Below, piece by piece: positions 35,584 to 43,569 of a DNA stretch of 64,000 nucleotides. Source of the stretch: Dyadobacter sp. Leaf189 (GTDB lineage: Bacteria; Bacteroidota; Bacteroidia; Cytophagales; Spirosomataceae); assembly GCF_001424405.1 (NCBI RefSeq), contig NZ_LMPS01000001.1:803999-867998 (forward strand), given 5' to 3'. Positions within the stretch are counted from its first letter, which is position 1, and each line of letters begins with the position of its first letter. The notes beneath the pieces are model-generated. The model ran no database searches and was not told where the DNA came from. It saw only the letters and a list, made by a program, of their open reading frames with translations. A program made the translations under genes and the position numbers.

Positions 35584-37005
35584 ATGAGTATGAGTAGTAA
35601 AAATGCCTCCGAAGATGATATGATTTGCCACAAGTGTATTGAGAATCATGATTTGGCGTACAGAGTTCTAGGTGAAGGCGAAAAAAACACATGTTTCTAT
35701 TGTGGAAGAAGAGAAAGTGCGATTAAGATGTCTAAGTTATCGGCGATTATAGAGCATGTTTTCGAAAGACATTTCGAGCTGGTTTCTAACACTCCTGATA
35801 GATACCAGGAAGCTACCCAAAATGATCCAGACAGAGATTACATCTTTGAGCCTGACGGTGATTCTTTCACAGTCTTAGTCGAAGAAATAGCCGGAGTTAA
35901 CAGCCAAATCGCCTGTGATATTCAAGAAATATTGTCTCAACAGTATTCCTATTTGTCGGAGGCCGACGATACCTCCTTGAATGAAGACTGCTACTATAAG
36001 GAAAAATCATCACATGAGCACGAGTGGGATCTTGATTTGATACTTGTACAACACGCAATAGAAACGCAGGGGCGGCATTTTAACTCCCGTGCAGCTGATT
36101 TCCTGAACAGGATCTTTGAGGGGCTTTCAGAGCACCAGACGAAACACGGCAAACCGATTATTGTTGAAGCAGGACCTGAAAGTTTAATTTCCTCTCTATT
36201 TCGAGCACGTGTTTTCAAGACAGGGAAACTGCTTGAAGAGGCAATGGCAAATCCTGAAAAAAATCTCGGGCCTCCACCATCAGAAATTGCAACAGCTGGA
36301 CGCATGAATCCATTCGGCATCTCTGTCTTTTATGGTTCAAATGACCCAATTGTAGCCAGGGCCGAAGTAAGGCCGCCAATTGGCAGCATGGTAGCTATCG
36401 CTAGTTTTCGAATACTTCGCCCACTAAAGCTATTAGACCTTGAAGCACTCGCCGACGTTTATGTCAAAGAGAGCTACTTTCATCCTGATTTTGAAGAAAA
36501 GAAATGGCGTGCTTATTGTATTCGACATCTCTCGCAAGCGATGTCAGTAGGTGTGATGCCAGGTGATGAAAACCGTGAATATATTTTGACCCAAGCAATG
36601 GCAGATTATTTGGCGTATTATGATGGATACAGAATTGATGGCATCATATATCCTTCCATTCAAGCCGCCAAGCTAAAGCAGAACATCGTTCTTTTTCATA
36701 AGGCATCTCGTGTACAAAAATTCAATAGGACAATAAATAGGATAGAAGCAAGATTACAAAACCCGGAAGATGGAAGTCCGGATTTTGTCATTAATGAATT
36801 TAAGAACTCTGACCAAGAGAACTTTGAAATGTCAAATGTTTACAGCAAACACCTCGTTCAAAATGACATTTTCGAGAATCGTTTAGTTACTCTTTCATTA
36901 GATTTGGACAGTATAGTCGCCGAACAAGTAGTAGAGATTAGCTATAAAGTCACGCAAAGTCAAGGTAGTTATTATCCGCTGTTTGACTTGAGACAACCAA
37001 AATAG
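35584..37005 (+). CDS. RES-domain protein with N-terminal zinc ribbon and HEPN/RES leader domain
   Basis: A 473-residue protein (ATG at 35584, another in frame 6 nt later). The N-terminus has a zinc ribbon (Cys15-x2-Cys18, Cys37-x2-Cys40) and a helical region of the type placed before RES domains (HEPN/RES N-terminal domain). From about residue 200 comes the RES domain: SSLFRARVF, GPPPSEIATAGRMNPFGISVFYGSNDPIVARAEVRPP, the typical GRMNPxGIxxFYxxxDxxxAxAEVRP signature. RES toxins of the RES-Xre systems degrade NAD+. The last 120 residues are unassigned. No Xre antitoxin gene adjoins, so toxicity, if any, would be controlled differently, possibly through the upstream nuclease-domain protein. 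Confidence 0.9.
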   Translation: MSMSSKNASEDDMICHKCIENHDLAYRVLGEGEKNTCFYCGRRESAIKMSKLSAIIEHVFERHFELVSNTPDRYQEATQNDPDRDYIFEPDGDSFTVLVEEIAGVNSQIACDIQEILSQQYSYLSEADDTSLNEDCYYKEKSSHEHEWDLDLILVQHAIETQGRHFNSRAADFLNRIFEGLSEHQTKHGKPIIVEAGPESLISSLFRARVFKTGKLLEEAMANPEKNLGPPPSEIATAGRMNPFGISVFYGSNDPIVARAEVRPPIGSMVAIASFRILRPLKLLDLEALADVYVKESYFHPDFEEKKWRAYCIRHLSQAMSVGVMPGDENREYILTQAMADYLAYYDGYRIDGIIYPSIQAAKLKQNIVLFHKASRVQKFNRTINRIEARLQNPEDGSPDFVINEFKNSDQENFEMSNVYSKHLVQNDIFENRLVTLSLDLDSIVAEQVVEISYKVTQSQGSYYPLFDLRQPK

Positions 37006-37454
37006 CGCCCTTGCTAACCGGCCCGAGCCGTTGTGCATCACACACACTATTTTGGAAATTCTTTCCCTTACCCCTTTTGACGCCGGTTCCGCAGTTTGGT
37101 CGCATGATTTGAAAATTTATTTTCGATAACATTGATAGCGGAATCTTGAAGCGCCTTTGTCGACCCACATTTCCACATCCTCTCCCCAAATTTTCCGCTA
37201 CCATTCGAAAATTCCTTTTGATTTCTTCAAACAATCATCTTACGTTTGCCACGCTCAATTTCAGTCTGACATATGGTAATTGGCCTCTTCTTGTGGAGGT
37301 CAGGAGGTCGCCTTACGGAACTACGTATACCTATTAACGGTGTCGTGGCTACCGTAATGGACGTAAGGCGCCATTGCCCGTTAGACTGGGTTGAGCAACG
37401 GAAAGCGCGGCACCGTTAACTGGCCCGCACCACGCAAACCGGTATACATACACA
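37006..37454. other. Structured gene-free region with attC-like fold
   Basis: This 449-nt stretch between the RES gene and a small gene holds no convincing coding frame. Its right half is rich in inverted repeats, including TTAACGGTG (37334-37342) / CACCGTTAA (37411-37419), and TAAC(C/T)GGCCCG occurs at both ends (37015-37025 and 37417-37427). Confidence 0.6.
37335..37386 (+). repeat. attC-like imperfect palindrome ending in GTTAGAC
   Basis: TAACGG (37335-37340) pairs with CCGTTA (37378-37383), and after unpaired bases TGGC (37346-37349) pairs with GCCA (37370-37373). The right end GTTAGAC (37380-37386) fits the integron core site GTTRRRY. The left end does not fit RYYYAAC well and there is no integrase in the window, so this may be another structured element. 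Confidence 0.3.
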
Positions 37455-37688
37455 ATGTCTAACATCGAAAAAACCATCAAACCTCGTTTCACATCCGAGG
37501 AATTAATCGAGAATTTCGTTGCCGCCGAGTACGATCTGGCTGAAATGGAGCATCTTTTTACGGATATGATGCTGCGTTATATCTACCCGGGCGAAGATTG
37601 GAATCCTGGCCCAAGAGTGACGCGTGATGTTTTAGATCGGGGAGAGATTTTCCTGGATCTGCTGCGGGGGATACGTTGCCGATTGTAA
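37455..37688 (+). CDS. Small hypothetical protein
   Basis: A 77-residue charged protein (MSNIEKTIKPRFTSEELIENF...) with no signal peptide or membrane segment. A WNPGPRVTRDVLDRGEIFLDLL stretch follows a helical N-terminal half. No family recognised. It begins right after the structured intergenic region and ends 46 nt before a terminator, which favours a real gene; if the upstream fold is a recombination site, this could be the first gene of the next cassette or part of the chromosome proper. Confidence 0.55.
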   Translation: MSNIEKTIKPRFTSEELIENFVAAEYDLAEMEHLFTDMMLRYIYPGEDWNPGPRVTRDVLDRGEIFLDLLRGIRCRL

Positions 37689-37734
37689 CTTTAAAGAGGA
37701 GGAGAGTAGAACAATTCCCATTAATACACAACAC

Positions 37735-37768
37735 AAAAGCCCCCGCTACAAATGCAGCGAGGGCTTTT
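37735..37768. terminator. Bidirectional terminator between the small gene and ahcY
   Basis: AAAAGCCCCCGCT (37735-37747) pairs with AGCGAGGGCTTTT (37756-37768) with one mismatch in the stem. A-run and T-run flank both sides, so it can end transcripts of both convergent genes. Confidence 0.88.
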
Positions 37769-37787
37769 AACTGAACCTTAATTGATA

Positions 37788-39104
37788 TTAATATCTGTAA
37801 GTCTCTGCTTTGTATGGGCCTTCCAGAGAAACGCCGATGTAAGCAGCTTGTTCGTCTGAAAGCCTTTCCAGCTTCGCGCCTACGTGGGCAAGGTGGAATG
37901 CAGCTACTTTTTCGTCCAGTGCTTTTGGAAGTACGTATACTTTTTTCTCGTAAGCAGCTGTGTTGGTCCAAAGTTCGATCTGAGCCAAAGTCTGGTTAGA
38001 GAATGAGCAGGACATTACAAATGAAGGGTGTCCCATTGCGCAACCCAGGTTAACCAAACGGCCTTCCGCAAGGATGATAATGTCTTTTCCTTCAACAGAA
38101 TAGATATCAACCTGTGGTTTGATCTGAGATTTTGTATTACCGTAAGAGCTGTTCAACCAAGCCATATCGATTTCATTATCGAAGTGACCAATGTTACAAA
38201 CTACGGCTTTGTCACGCATTGCAAGGAAGTGACGATCTGTGATGATCTTGTAGTTTCCGGTTGCAGTAACGAAAATGTTCGCACGCGTTGCAGCTTCGTC
38301 CATTGTTACTACTTCAAAACCGTCCATTGCAGCTTGAAGCGCACAGATAGGGTCGATTTCAGTAACCAATACACGGCAGCCTGCGCCACGAAGTGACTCC
38401 GCAGAGCCTTTACCTACATCACCGTAACCAGCTACAACTGCGACTTTACCAGCAAGCATCAAGTCAGTTGCGCGACGGATTGAATCCACCAATGATTCGC
38501 GGCAACCGTATTTGTTGTCGAATTTAGATTTCGTAACTGAGTCATTTACATTGATTGCAGGCAAATGAAGCGTTCCGTTTTTCAGGCGGTCGTACAAACG
38601 AAGTACACCTGTTGTAGTTTCTTCTGAAAGTCCTTTAATACCAGCGATCAGCTCAGGATATTCGTCGAAAACCATATTGGTCAAGTCGCCACCGTCGTCC
38701 AGGATCATGTTCAAAGGCTTACGATCTTCGCCGAAGAACAACGTTTGCTCGATGCACCAGTTGAATTCTTCTTCGTTCATTCCTTTCCACGCGTAAACCG
38801 GGATACCTGCTGCTGCGATTGCCGCTGCTGCGTGGTCCTGCGTAGAGAAAATGTTACATGAAGACCAGGTAACTTCTGCACCCAAAGCTGTAAGTGTCTC
38901 GATCAAAACCGCAGTCTGGATCGTCATGTGCAGACAGCCCGCCACGCGTGCACCTGCCAAAGGCTGTGAAGGACCGTATTCTTCACGGATAGCCATCAAA
39001 CCTGGCATTTCAGCTTCTGCCAATGTAATTTCTTTGCGTCCCCACTCAGCCAGGGATATGTCTTTTACCTTGTAAGGAATGTACGTGTCGGTTGACGTTG
39101 CCAT
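37788..39104 (-). CDS. ahcY: Adenosylhomocysteinase (S-adenosyl-L-homocysteine hydrolase)
   Basis: A 438-residue enzyme that converts S-adenosylhomocysteine to adenosine and homocysteine, clearing the inhibitor of methyltransferases. The full family pattern is present: [38 protein letters not shown], the substrate-binding DGGDLT and [11 protein letters not shown], the NAD-binding [14 protein letters not shown] and the C-terminal YKAETYRY that completes the partner's active site. Length is normal for bacterial AhcY. It is monocistronic; a TAGTTTTG -7-like element lies about 35 nt upstream. Confidence 0.98.
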   Translation of the reverse strand: MATSTDTYIPYKVKDISLAEWGRKEITLAEAEMPGLMAIREEYGPSQPLAGARVAGCLHMTIQTAVLIETLTALGAEVTWSSCNIFSTQDHAAAAIAAAGIPVYAWKGMNEEEFNWCIEQTLFFGEDRKPLNMILDDGGDLTNMVFDEYPELIAGIKGLSEETTTGVLRLYDRLKNGTLHLPAINVNDSVTKSKFDNKYGCRESLVDSIRRATDLMLAGKVAVVAGYGDVGKGSAESLRGAGCRVLVTEIDPICALQAAMDGFEVVTMDEAATRANIFVTATGNYKIITDRHFLAMRDKAVVCNIGHFDNEIDMAWLNSSYGNTKSQIKPQVDIYSVEGKDIIILAEGRLVNLGCAMGHPSFVMSCSFSNQTLAQIELWTNTAAYEKKVYVLPKALDEKVAAFHLAHVGAKLERLSDEQAAYIGVSLEGPYKAETYRY

Positions 39105-39138
39105 TATTTTACAGTTTAGTTATATCTTGATTATAATA

Positions 39139-39146
39139 CAAAACTA
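39139..39146 (-). promoter_or_regulatory. -7 element of the ahcY promoter
   Basis: Read leftward it is TAGTTTTG, a perfect match to TAnnTTTG, 35 nt upstream of the ahcY start. I did not find a -33 TTTG at good spacing. Confidence 0.4.
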
Positions 39147-39244
39147 AGTAGAAAAACCACGGAGGGGAAGAAATGTAGATACAAATTGTGATTTGTGATT
39201 GTAAATCAGATATTTTATCTTTTCAGTCGCTGCTTACGCGCACT

Positions 39245-39261
39245 TTGGCACTCTCACTGCC
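39245..39261 (+). promoter_or_regulatory. Possible sigma-54 promoter
   Basis: TTGGCAC followed by CTGC, with GG and GC spaced by 10 nt, fits the -24/-12 consensus with one mismatch. The nearest rightward gene starts 267 nt later, which is long, so the match may be chance. Confidence 0.25.
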
Positions 39262-39527
39262 CTGTATCTCCATGAATGGCAGATATTTTGTCTTGAACAC
39301 AAAAAAGTTGCCCTGTTAGCCTGTATCCGAGTTAACCTGTCGTTCCTCCTGATAAGTGGCTCCTTGTATTTTTATAAGCCATTTTTATGTTAAATAAGAA
39401 AACACAGAACAGGGGGCGTGACTTTTAAATAGGATTAAGATCTTTACTCCGACTGTATAACCATTGATAGAAAATTCTAAGTAATTGAGCACCTCCTTTG
39501 TATGTTAAAAGCTCAATTATTGAAGAA

Positions 39528-40043
39528 ATGGTTATCTACAGAGCTATTCTAGGGGGCATTGTTATTGTATTTTCGTTTTTTGCCGTTTACGGAAGTTTAG
39601 GAGAAAATAGTTCTCTAACGTTTTTTTCATTCTTGATGATAGTGATCACTAGCCTGGTTTTGTATCAGAGCTTTGATCGGCTAGTATCTCAAATGGCAAT
39701 TGGTATAATAGGATTTTTTGTTGGAAGGCTCTTATTTGTAGGAGTTGTGATATATGCCAACTATCTGATATTTAACTTTCTTAAATCAAGGGTTATACAA
39801 CAAGGAAGTGTTAGAACGTATGGAATAGCTACTGGAATTTCTAGCAGATACTACAGAGGGAATTGGCATTATTCTCGAAATTTTACCTATGTAGCCAATG
39901 GGAAGTCTTTCGTGGGAAGGATCAACTTCAATCACGAGCTAAGCAGCGGCGATACAATCTATCTGAGGTATTCGAGAAGTAATCCATACTTATTTGAATT
40001 TGAAGACAATGATCATAACCGTAGACATGGAATAGTTCGATAA
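39528..40043 (+). CDS. Small membrane protein of unknown function
   Basis: The ATG at 39528 gives 171 residues; a TTG at 39498 would extend it by ten but carries no better signal. Three or four membrane helices (YRAILGGIVIVFSFFAVYGSL, FFSFLMIVITSLVLYQSF, MAIGIIGFFVGRLLFVGVVIYANYLIF) are followed by a soluble C-terminal part (YGIATGISSRYYRGNWHYSRNFTYVANGKSFVGRINF to LRYSRSNPYLFEFE) that resembles the extracytoplasmic beta-domain of DUF3592-like proteins. Base composition is AT-rich compared with ahcY. No operon partner. Confidence 0.7.
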   Translation: MVIYRAILGGIVIVFSFFAVYGSLGENSSLTFFSFLMIVITSLVLYQSFDRLVSQMAIGIIGFFVGRLLFVGVVIYANYLIFNFLKSRVIQQGSVRTYGIATGISSRYYRGNWHYSRNFTYVANGKSFVGRINFNHELSSGDTIYLRYSRSNPYLFEFEDNDHNRRHGIVR

Positions 40044-40048
40044 TGCTG

Positions 40049-40060
40049 TTCGTCGACAAA
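40049..40060 (-). promoter_or_regulatory. Motif TTTGTCGACGAA before the LytS-type gene
   Basis: Read on the minus strand this 12-mer matches TTTGTCGATAAA at 41971-41982 (plus strand) at 10 of 12 positions. One copy lies before the LytS/LytTR pair and one before the lipoprotein gene that follows it; a LytTR-type binding site is possible but unproven. Confidence 0.3.
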
Positions 40061-40126
40061 TTCCGTACATCTGTCTACCAGCTTTGCTGCACAAATCTTT
40101 GGCTTTTGAAATAGCTATATTTGTCC

Positions 40127-41224
40127 ATGCGTGCAAATGTCCCGATACTTTCCGATCCGGCCAGAAGAAGAACCCTGCTTCATGTATTATTCTGGATAAC
40201 CATCCTGATCATATTAACGGTTATCTATGGCGCGGGTATGCCCGGCTACGGGCTTGCTCTGGGCGTGGTGGCTATGTTTATGCCAATCCACATGCTCTAT
40301 TTCTATTGCATTGCCTACTTTTTGATCCCGAGGTTTTTCAATAGAAAGCGATATGTGGAGTTTGTGATCTATCTGATTTTATGCATTATTCTTTCCACGC
40401 TTGTATTCAGGTTTCTCGAAATACTGGTTGCCGATCCGATCGTTTACGCGGCGGTGCGAAAGACGGACCCGACATTTGTCTGGGTGAAATTGCAGGGCAG
40501 TTTCCGCGAGCAGCTTTCGCGGCCGGTATACCTGATCAATGCATTTGAGCAAACGAATATTTTCGTCTGGATAGCCTTGTCCATTAAATTTTTCAAAATG
40601 TGGTTTGAAAGAAGGCAAGCGGCCATTGAGGCAGAGCTTAACTTTTTGAAAGGGCAGTTACACCCTCATTTTCTGTTTAATACCCTCAACAACCTTTACG
40701 CACTGACATTGACCCAGTCGCCGCAATCCCCGGCGGTGGTAATGGGACTGGCTGAAATTTTGCGTTACATGCTCTACGAAGCAAACACAGATATAGTGGA
40801 GCTGGAAAGGGATATCCGCATTGTTGAAAGCTATATCGAGCTCGAAAAGATCCGGTATGAAGAGCGGCTGGATATCAATTTCAGTATAAACGGACTGTCG
40901 CCAGGTTTTAAAATAGCGCCGCTGCTGCTTTTGCCGCTGGTTGAAAATGCATTTAAACACGGAGCCAGTGAGCAGGTCGGACAAGCCTGGATCAACATAG
41001 ATCTGCGCATTAAAAACAATAACCTTAAATTCAAAATAGCCAATAGCAAGCCCGAAACGACCGTAAAAGAAGTGCGGAAACATCATGTGAGCATCGGACT
41101 GGCAAATGTGCGCAAGCGGCTCGATATCCTTTATCCTTCGGCGCACCAGCTCCGGATACTGGAAGAGGATGATGTGTTTGCGGTAATTTTGGAGATAGAA
41201 CTGGACAAACGACTGGAAATCTGA
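40127..41224 (+). CDS. LytS-type sensor histidine kinase
   Basis: The ATG at 40127 gives 365 residues. Four membrane helices (LLHVLFWITILIILTVIYG onward to about residue 155) are followed by the His_kinase domain with the signature FLKGQLHPHFLFNTLNNLYAL, phosphoacceptor about His181, and an HATPase with LLLLPLVENAFKHGA and SIGLANVRKRLDILYP. Such kinases act with LytTR response regulators, and one follows after 5 nt. The signal is unknown; no extracytoplasmic sensor domain of size is present, so sensing is probably within or near the membrane. Confidence 0.95.
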   Translation: MRANVPILSDPARRRTLLHVLFWITILIILTVIYGAGMPGYGLALGVVAMFMPIHMLYFYCIAYFLIPRFFNRKRYVEFVIYLILCIILSTLVFRFLEILVADPIVYAAVRKTDPTFVWVKLQGSFREQLSRPVYLINAFEQTNIFVWIALSIKFFKMWFERRQAAIEAELNFLKGQLHPHFLFNTLNNLYALTLTQSPQSPAVVMGLAEILRYMLYEANTDIVELERDIRIVESYIELEKIRYEERLDINFSINGLSPGFKIAPLLLLPLVENAFKHGASEQVGQAWINIDLRIKNNNLKFKIANSKPETTVKEVRKHHVSIGLANVRKRLDILYPSAHQLRILEEDDVFAVILEIELDKRLEI

Positions 41225-41229
41225 TTGAC

Positions 41230-41952
41230 ATGAAAATTACCGCCATGCTGGTCGATGACGAGCCCCACGCCATTGAGGTACTGGACAATTACCTGGGCAA
41301 TTTCGGGGAAATAGAAGTGGTTGCCCGCTGCCAGGACGCGATCCAGGCTTTTCAGGTATTGCAGCAGCAAAAGGTAGATCTGATGTTTTTGGATGTGAAA
41401 ATGCCCGGGCTAAAAGGCACAGATTTACTGCGAAGCCTCAAAAACCCTCCCAAAGTCATTTTTACAACTGCCTACCAGGATTATGCTGTGGAAGGTTTTG
41501 ATCTCAATGCAGTTGATTACCTTCTCAAACCAATCCCATTTGAACGTTTCCTGCGTGCGATCGACAAGGTTTTTACAGGATTGAATATCAGCAACCAATC
41601 CGTTTCCATTGCTCAGCAGAATCTAACAGCCAACAAAGACATTTTCCTCTACCTCAAAGTAGACCGTAAAATGGTGAAGGTGAACGTAAATGACATTTAC
41701 TGGATCGAAAGTCTCCGCGATTACATCAAGGTGGTATTAAAAGACAAAGTGCTGATTACAAAACAAAAGATCAGCCTGCTGGAAGAGCTGCTTCCCGAAG
41801 ATAGCTTCATCCGCATTCACCGCTCATTCATCGTCTCGGTTGAAAAAGTAGAAAGCTACCATTCCCACAAGATCGAGATCGATGGAAAAGAACTCCCCAT
41901 CGGCCGAAATTTCAGAAATGATTGCCAGAAAAAATTCAAACTGATCTTTTAA
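41230..41952 (+). CDS. LytTR-family response regulator
   Basis: A 240-residue regulator with a receiver domain (VDDEPHA, phosphoacceptor Asp55 in FLDVKMPG, signalling Lys in VDYLLKPIPFERF) and a C-terminal LytTR DNA-binding domain (FLYLKVDRKMVKVNVNDIYWIESLRDYIKV to FIRIHRSFIVSVEKVESY). It forms an operon with the LytS-type kinase. The nearest candidate target is the lipoprotein gene 146 nt downstream, whose upstream region contains a TGTCGAT/ATCGACA inverted repeat. Confidence 0.95.
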   Translation: MKITAMLVDDEPHAIEVLDNYLGNFGEIEVVARCQDAIQAFQVLQQQKVDLMFLDVKMPGLKGTDLLRSLKNPPKVIFTTAYQDYAVEGFDLNAVDYLLKPIPFERFLRAIDKVFTGLNISNQSVSIAQQNLTANKDIFLYLKVDRKMVKVNVNDIYWIESLRDYIKVVLKDKVLITKQKISLLEELLPEDSFIRIHRSFIVSVEKVESYHSHKIEIDGKELPIGRNFRNDCQKKFKLIF

Positions 41953-41970
41953 AATCTGTTATCAGTGGCG

Positions 41971-42000
41971 TTTGTCGATAAAAAATGTTGTTGATCGACA
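41971..42000. promoter_or_regulatory. Inverted repeat between the LytTR regulator and the lipoprotein chain
   Basis: TGTCGAT (41973-41979) and ATCGACA (41994-42000) are complementary arms 14 nt apart, about 100 nt before the lipoprotein start. The left arm is part of TTTGTCGATAAA, related to the motif in front of the kinase gene. Confidence 0.4.
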
Positions 42001-42098
42001 GTAACTTCCCCGCCTTATTTCTCCTCGGGTTTTCAACTTAAAATTGCAGCGCCATTTGCATTGGCACTCTCATTTTTTAAGTAAAAAGCCATTTAGCC

Positions 42099-43565
42099 AT
42101 GTTAAAAAGTAAAAGAATCCTTCTGGCAGTGCTCTCTCTGGGGCTGCTTGTATCAGGTTGCAAAGAAGATGAAGAAGTGAAACCGTCACAGCTGACTGCA
42201 CGCGCAGGCGCCGACCAGAATGTGAAAGTAGGGGAGCAGGTGACCATCGATGGTACCGGGTCTACGGACAGCGACAACAAGCCTTTCCAGTTCCGCTGGA
42301 ATGTTACCAAAAAGCCGGCTGGAAGTACTGTGACCCTCGCAACACCCTCGCAGGGTAAAGCTACATTCACGCCAGATCTTCCGGGTGATTACGAAGTGGA
42401 TATGACGATCTTCAATGAAAGCGGCGAGAATACCGACAAAGTTTTGGTAACAGCAACCATTATCCAGCCCATTGAACTGGAAAGGGACATCAGGACTAAA
42501 ACCGTTCTCGAAAACCGCATCGATAATCCGAACATACCCGACTATATCGTCAACAACAACACCCAGGTAAATGCAGAACTTACATTGAAGCCGGGCGTAG
42601 TAATTGCATTTGCAAGAGATACCAGGCTGGAAGTCAACTATAATGGCGGTATCCTGATCGCAAAAGGTGATTCCACGAAACCCATTCGGTTAATCGGTAA
42701 AGAAGCGAGTAAAGGATACTGGTCAGGCGTGATTTTCAGGTCGGCCAGCAGCGCCAACGAAATGGAACATATCCAGATCCTGCACGCAGGAGGAAGACCG
42801 ATTATCTCTACGATCAAAGCGGGACTGGCGGTAATTGGTACTTACAAAGCTAATTTGTCAATCAAAAACTCGCTTTTTGAAGATAACGGAGGATATGGTT
42901 TGTATGTGGATGAAGGGGTAACGATTACAGGTTTTGAGAAAAATACATTCAAAAACAACTTGGAAGCGCCCGTGTACGTCGGTGCCGACATTGTGAGCAG
43001 TCTGGATTACAATTCAAGTTTTACCAATGGAAATGGCCGGAACGTGGTGGAGATCTTCGCTTCTACGCTGAAAAAGAATGTCACCTCCGAAGTAGTATGG
43101 GCCGGTTTCAAGGATAAAACGCCGTATCGCATCCTGGAAGGGATGGGCTCCGACGCCAACTGGAAACTGATGCCGGGCGTAACGATTGAAATGGGCCGCG
43201 GAGCTAGATTATCTATTGATGACGGTTACTTTAATGCGGTGGGCACGAAAACCAACAAGATCGTGATCAAGCCGGCGGAGAATGCCCGTGCCTACTGGCG
43301 GGGACTGATCTGCTTCTCGACAAGCGGCAAAAATGTAATGGATTACGTGGATATTTCAGGTGGAGGCAGCACTGCACTTGTATCTGGCAAGAAAACCAAC
43401 ATCGCTGTTTACGGAGGTAATGCAAGACTCGAAATCCGGAATTCTCAAATTACAGGAAGCGGTGGGTACGGTGTGTTTATTAACTATCAGGCTGTTGTAA
43501 ATGAAGACATTGAAACTGCAAATACTTTTGCGGACAATGTAGAAGGGAAATTGTTCAAAGAGTAG
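42099..43565 (+). CDS. Surface lipoprotein with PKD-like domain and parallel beta-helix
   Basis: A 488-residue lipoprotein (signal ending LLVSGC, Cys21). The mature start CKEDEEVK has the Lys plus acidic cluster that acts as a surface-export signal for Bacteroidota lipoproteins. A PKD-like domain follows (RAGADQNVKVGEQVTIDGTG to PGDYEVDMTIFNESGENTDK, about 35-125), then a long region of beta-helix rungs (NLSIKNSLFEDNGGYGLYVDEG, RLEIRNSQITGSGGYGVFIN). It starts a chain of six close genes behind LytS/LytTR. A binding or adhesive role is possible; no catalytic residues were recognised. Confidence 0.85.
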   Translation: MLKSKRILLAVLSLGLLVSGCKEDEEVKPSQLTARAGADQNVKVGEQVTIDGTGSTDSDNKPFQFRWNVTKKPAGSTVTLATPSQGKATFTPDLPGDYEVDMTIFNESGENTDKVLVTATIIQPIELERDIRTKTVLENRIDNPNIPDYIVNNNTQVNAELTLKPGVVIAFARDTRLEVNYNGGILIAKGDSTKPIRLIGKEASKGYWSGVIFRSASSANEMEHIQILHAGGRPIISTIKAGLAVIGTYKANLSIKNSLFEDNGGYGLYVDEGVTITGFEKNTFKNNLEAPVYVGADIVSSLDYNSSFTNGNGRNVVEIFASTLKKNVTSEVVWAGFKDKTPYRILEGMGSDANWKLMPGVTIEMGRGARLSIDDGYFNAVGTKTNKIVIKPAENARAYWRGLICFSTSGKNVMDYVDISGGGSTALVSGKKTNIAVYGGNARLEIRNSQITGSGGYGVFINYQAVVNEDIETANTFADNVEGKLFKE

Positions 43566-43569
43566 CCTG

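Larger units (their letters stand above)
39105..39527. other. Gene-free region upstream of ahcY
   Basis: This 423-nt stretch has no supported gene. It contains the ahcY promoter-like element (39139-39146), a short inverted repeat ACAAAT/ATTTGT (39181-39196), a sigma-54-like site (39245-39261) and an AATTGAGC / GCTCAATT inverted repeat (39483-39490, 39511-39518) just before the next gene. I saw no riboswitch of the SAM or SAH type. Confidence 0.5.

Noticed and set aside
37006..37454. A tRNA or other classic RNA gene in the structured region
   Set aside because: No cloverleaf, T-loop consensus or CCA end could be found; the pairing pattern is that of long palindromes.
37558..37971. Leftward frame of 137 codons across the ahcY end
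   Set aside because: Overlaps the out-of-frame end of ahcY and the terminator; not protein-like.
39245..42072. Shared 12-mer TTGGCACTCTCA at 39245 and 42061 as a common regulatory element
   Set aside because: A 12-mer repeat is expected by chance in 64 kb; only the first copy has a GC at the -12 position, so a shared promoter type is not supported.
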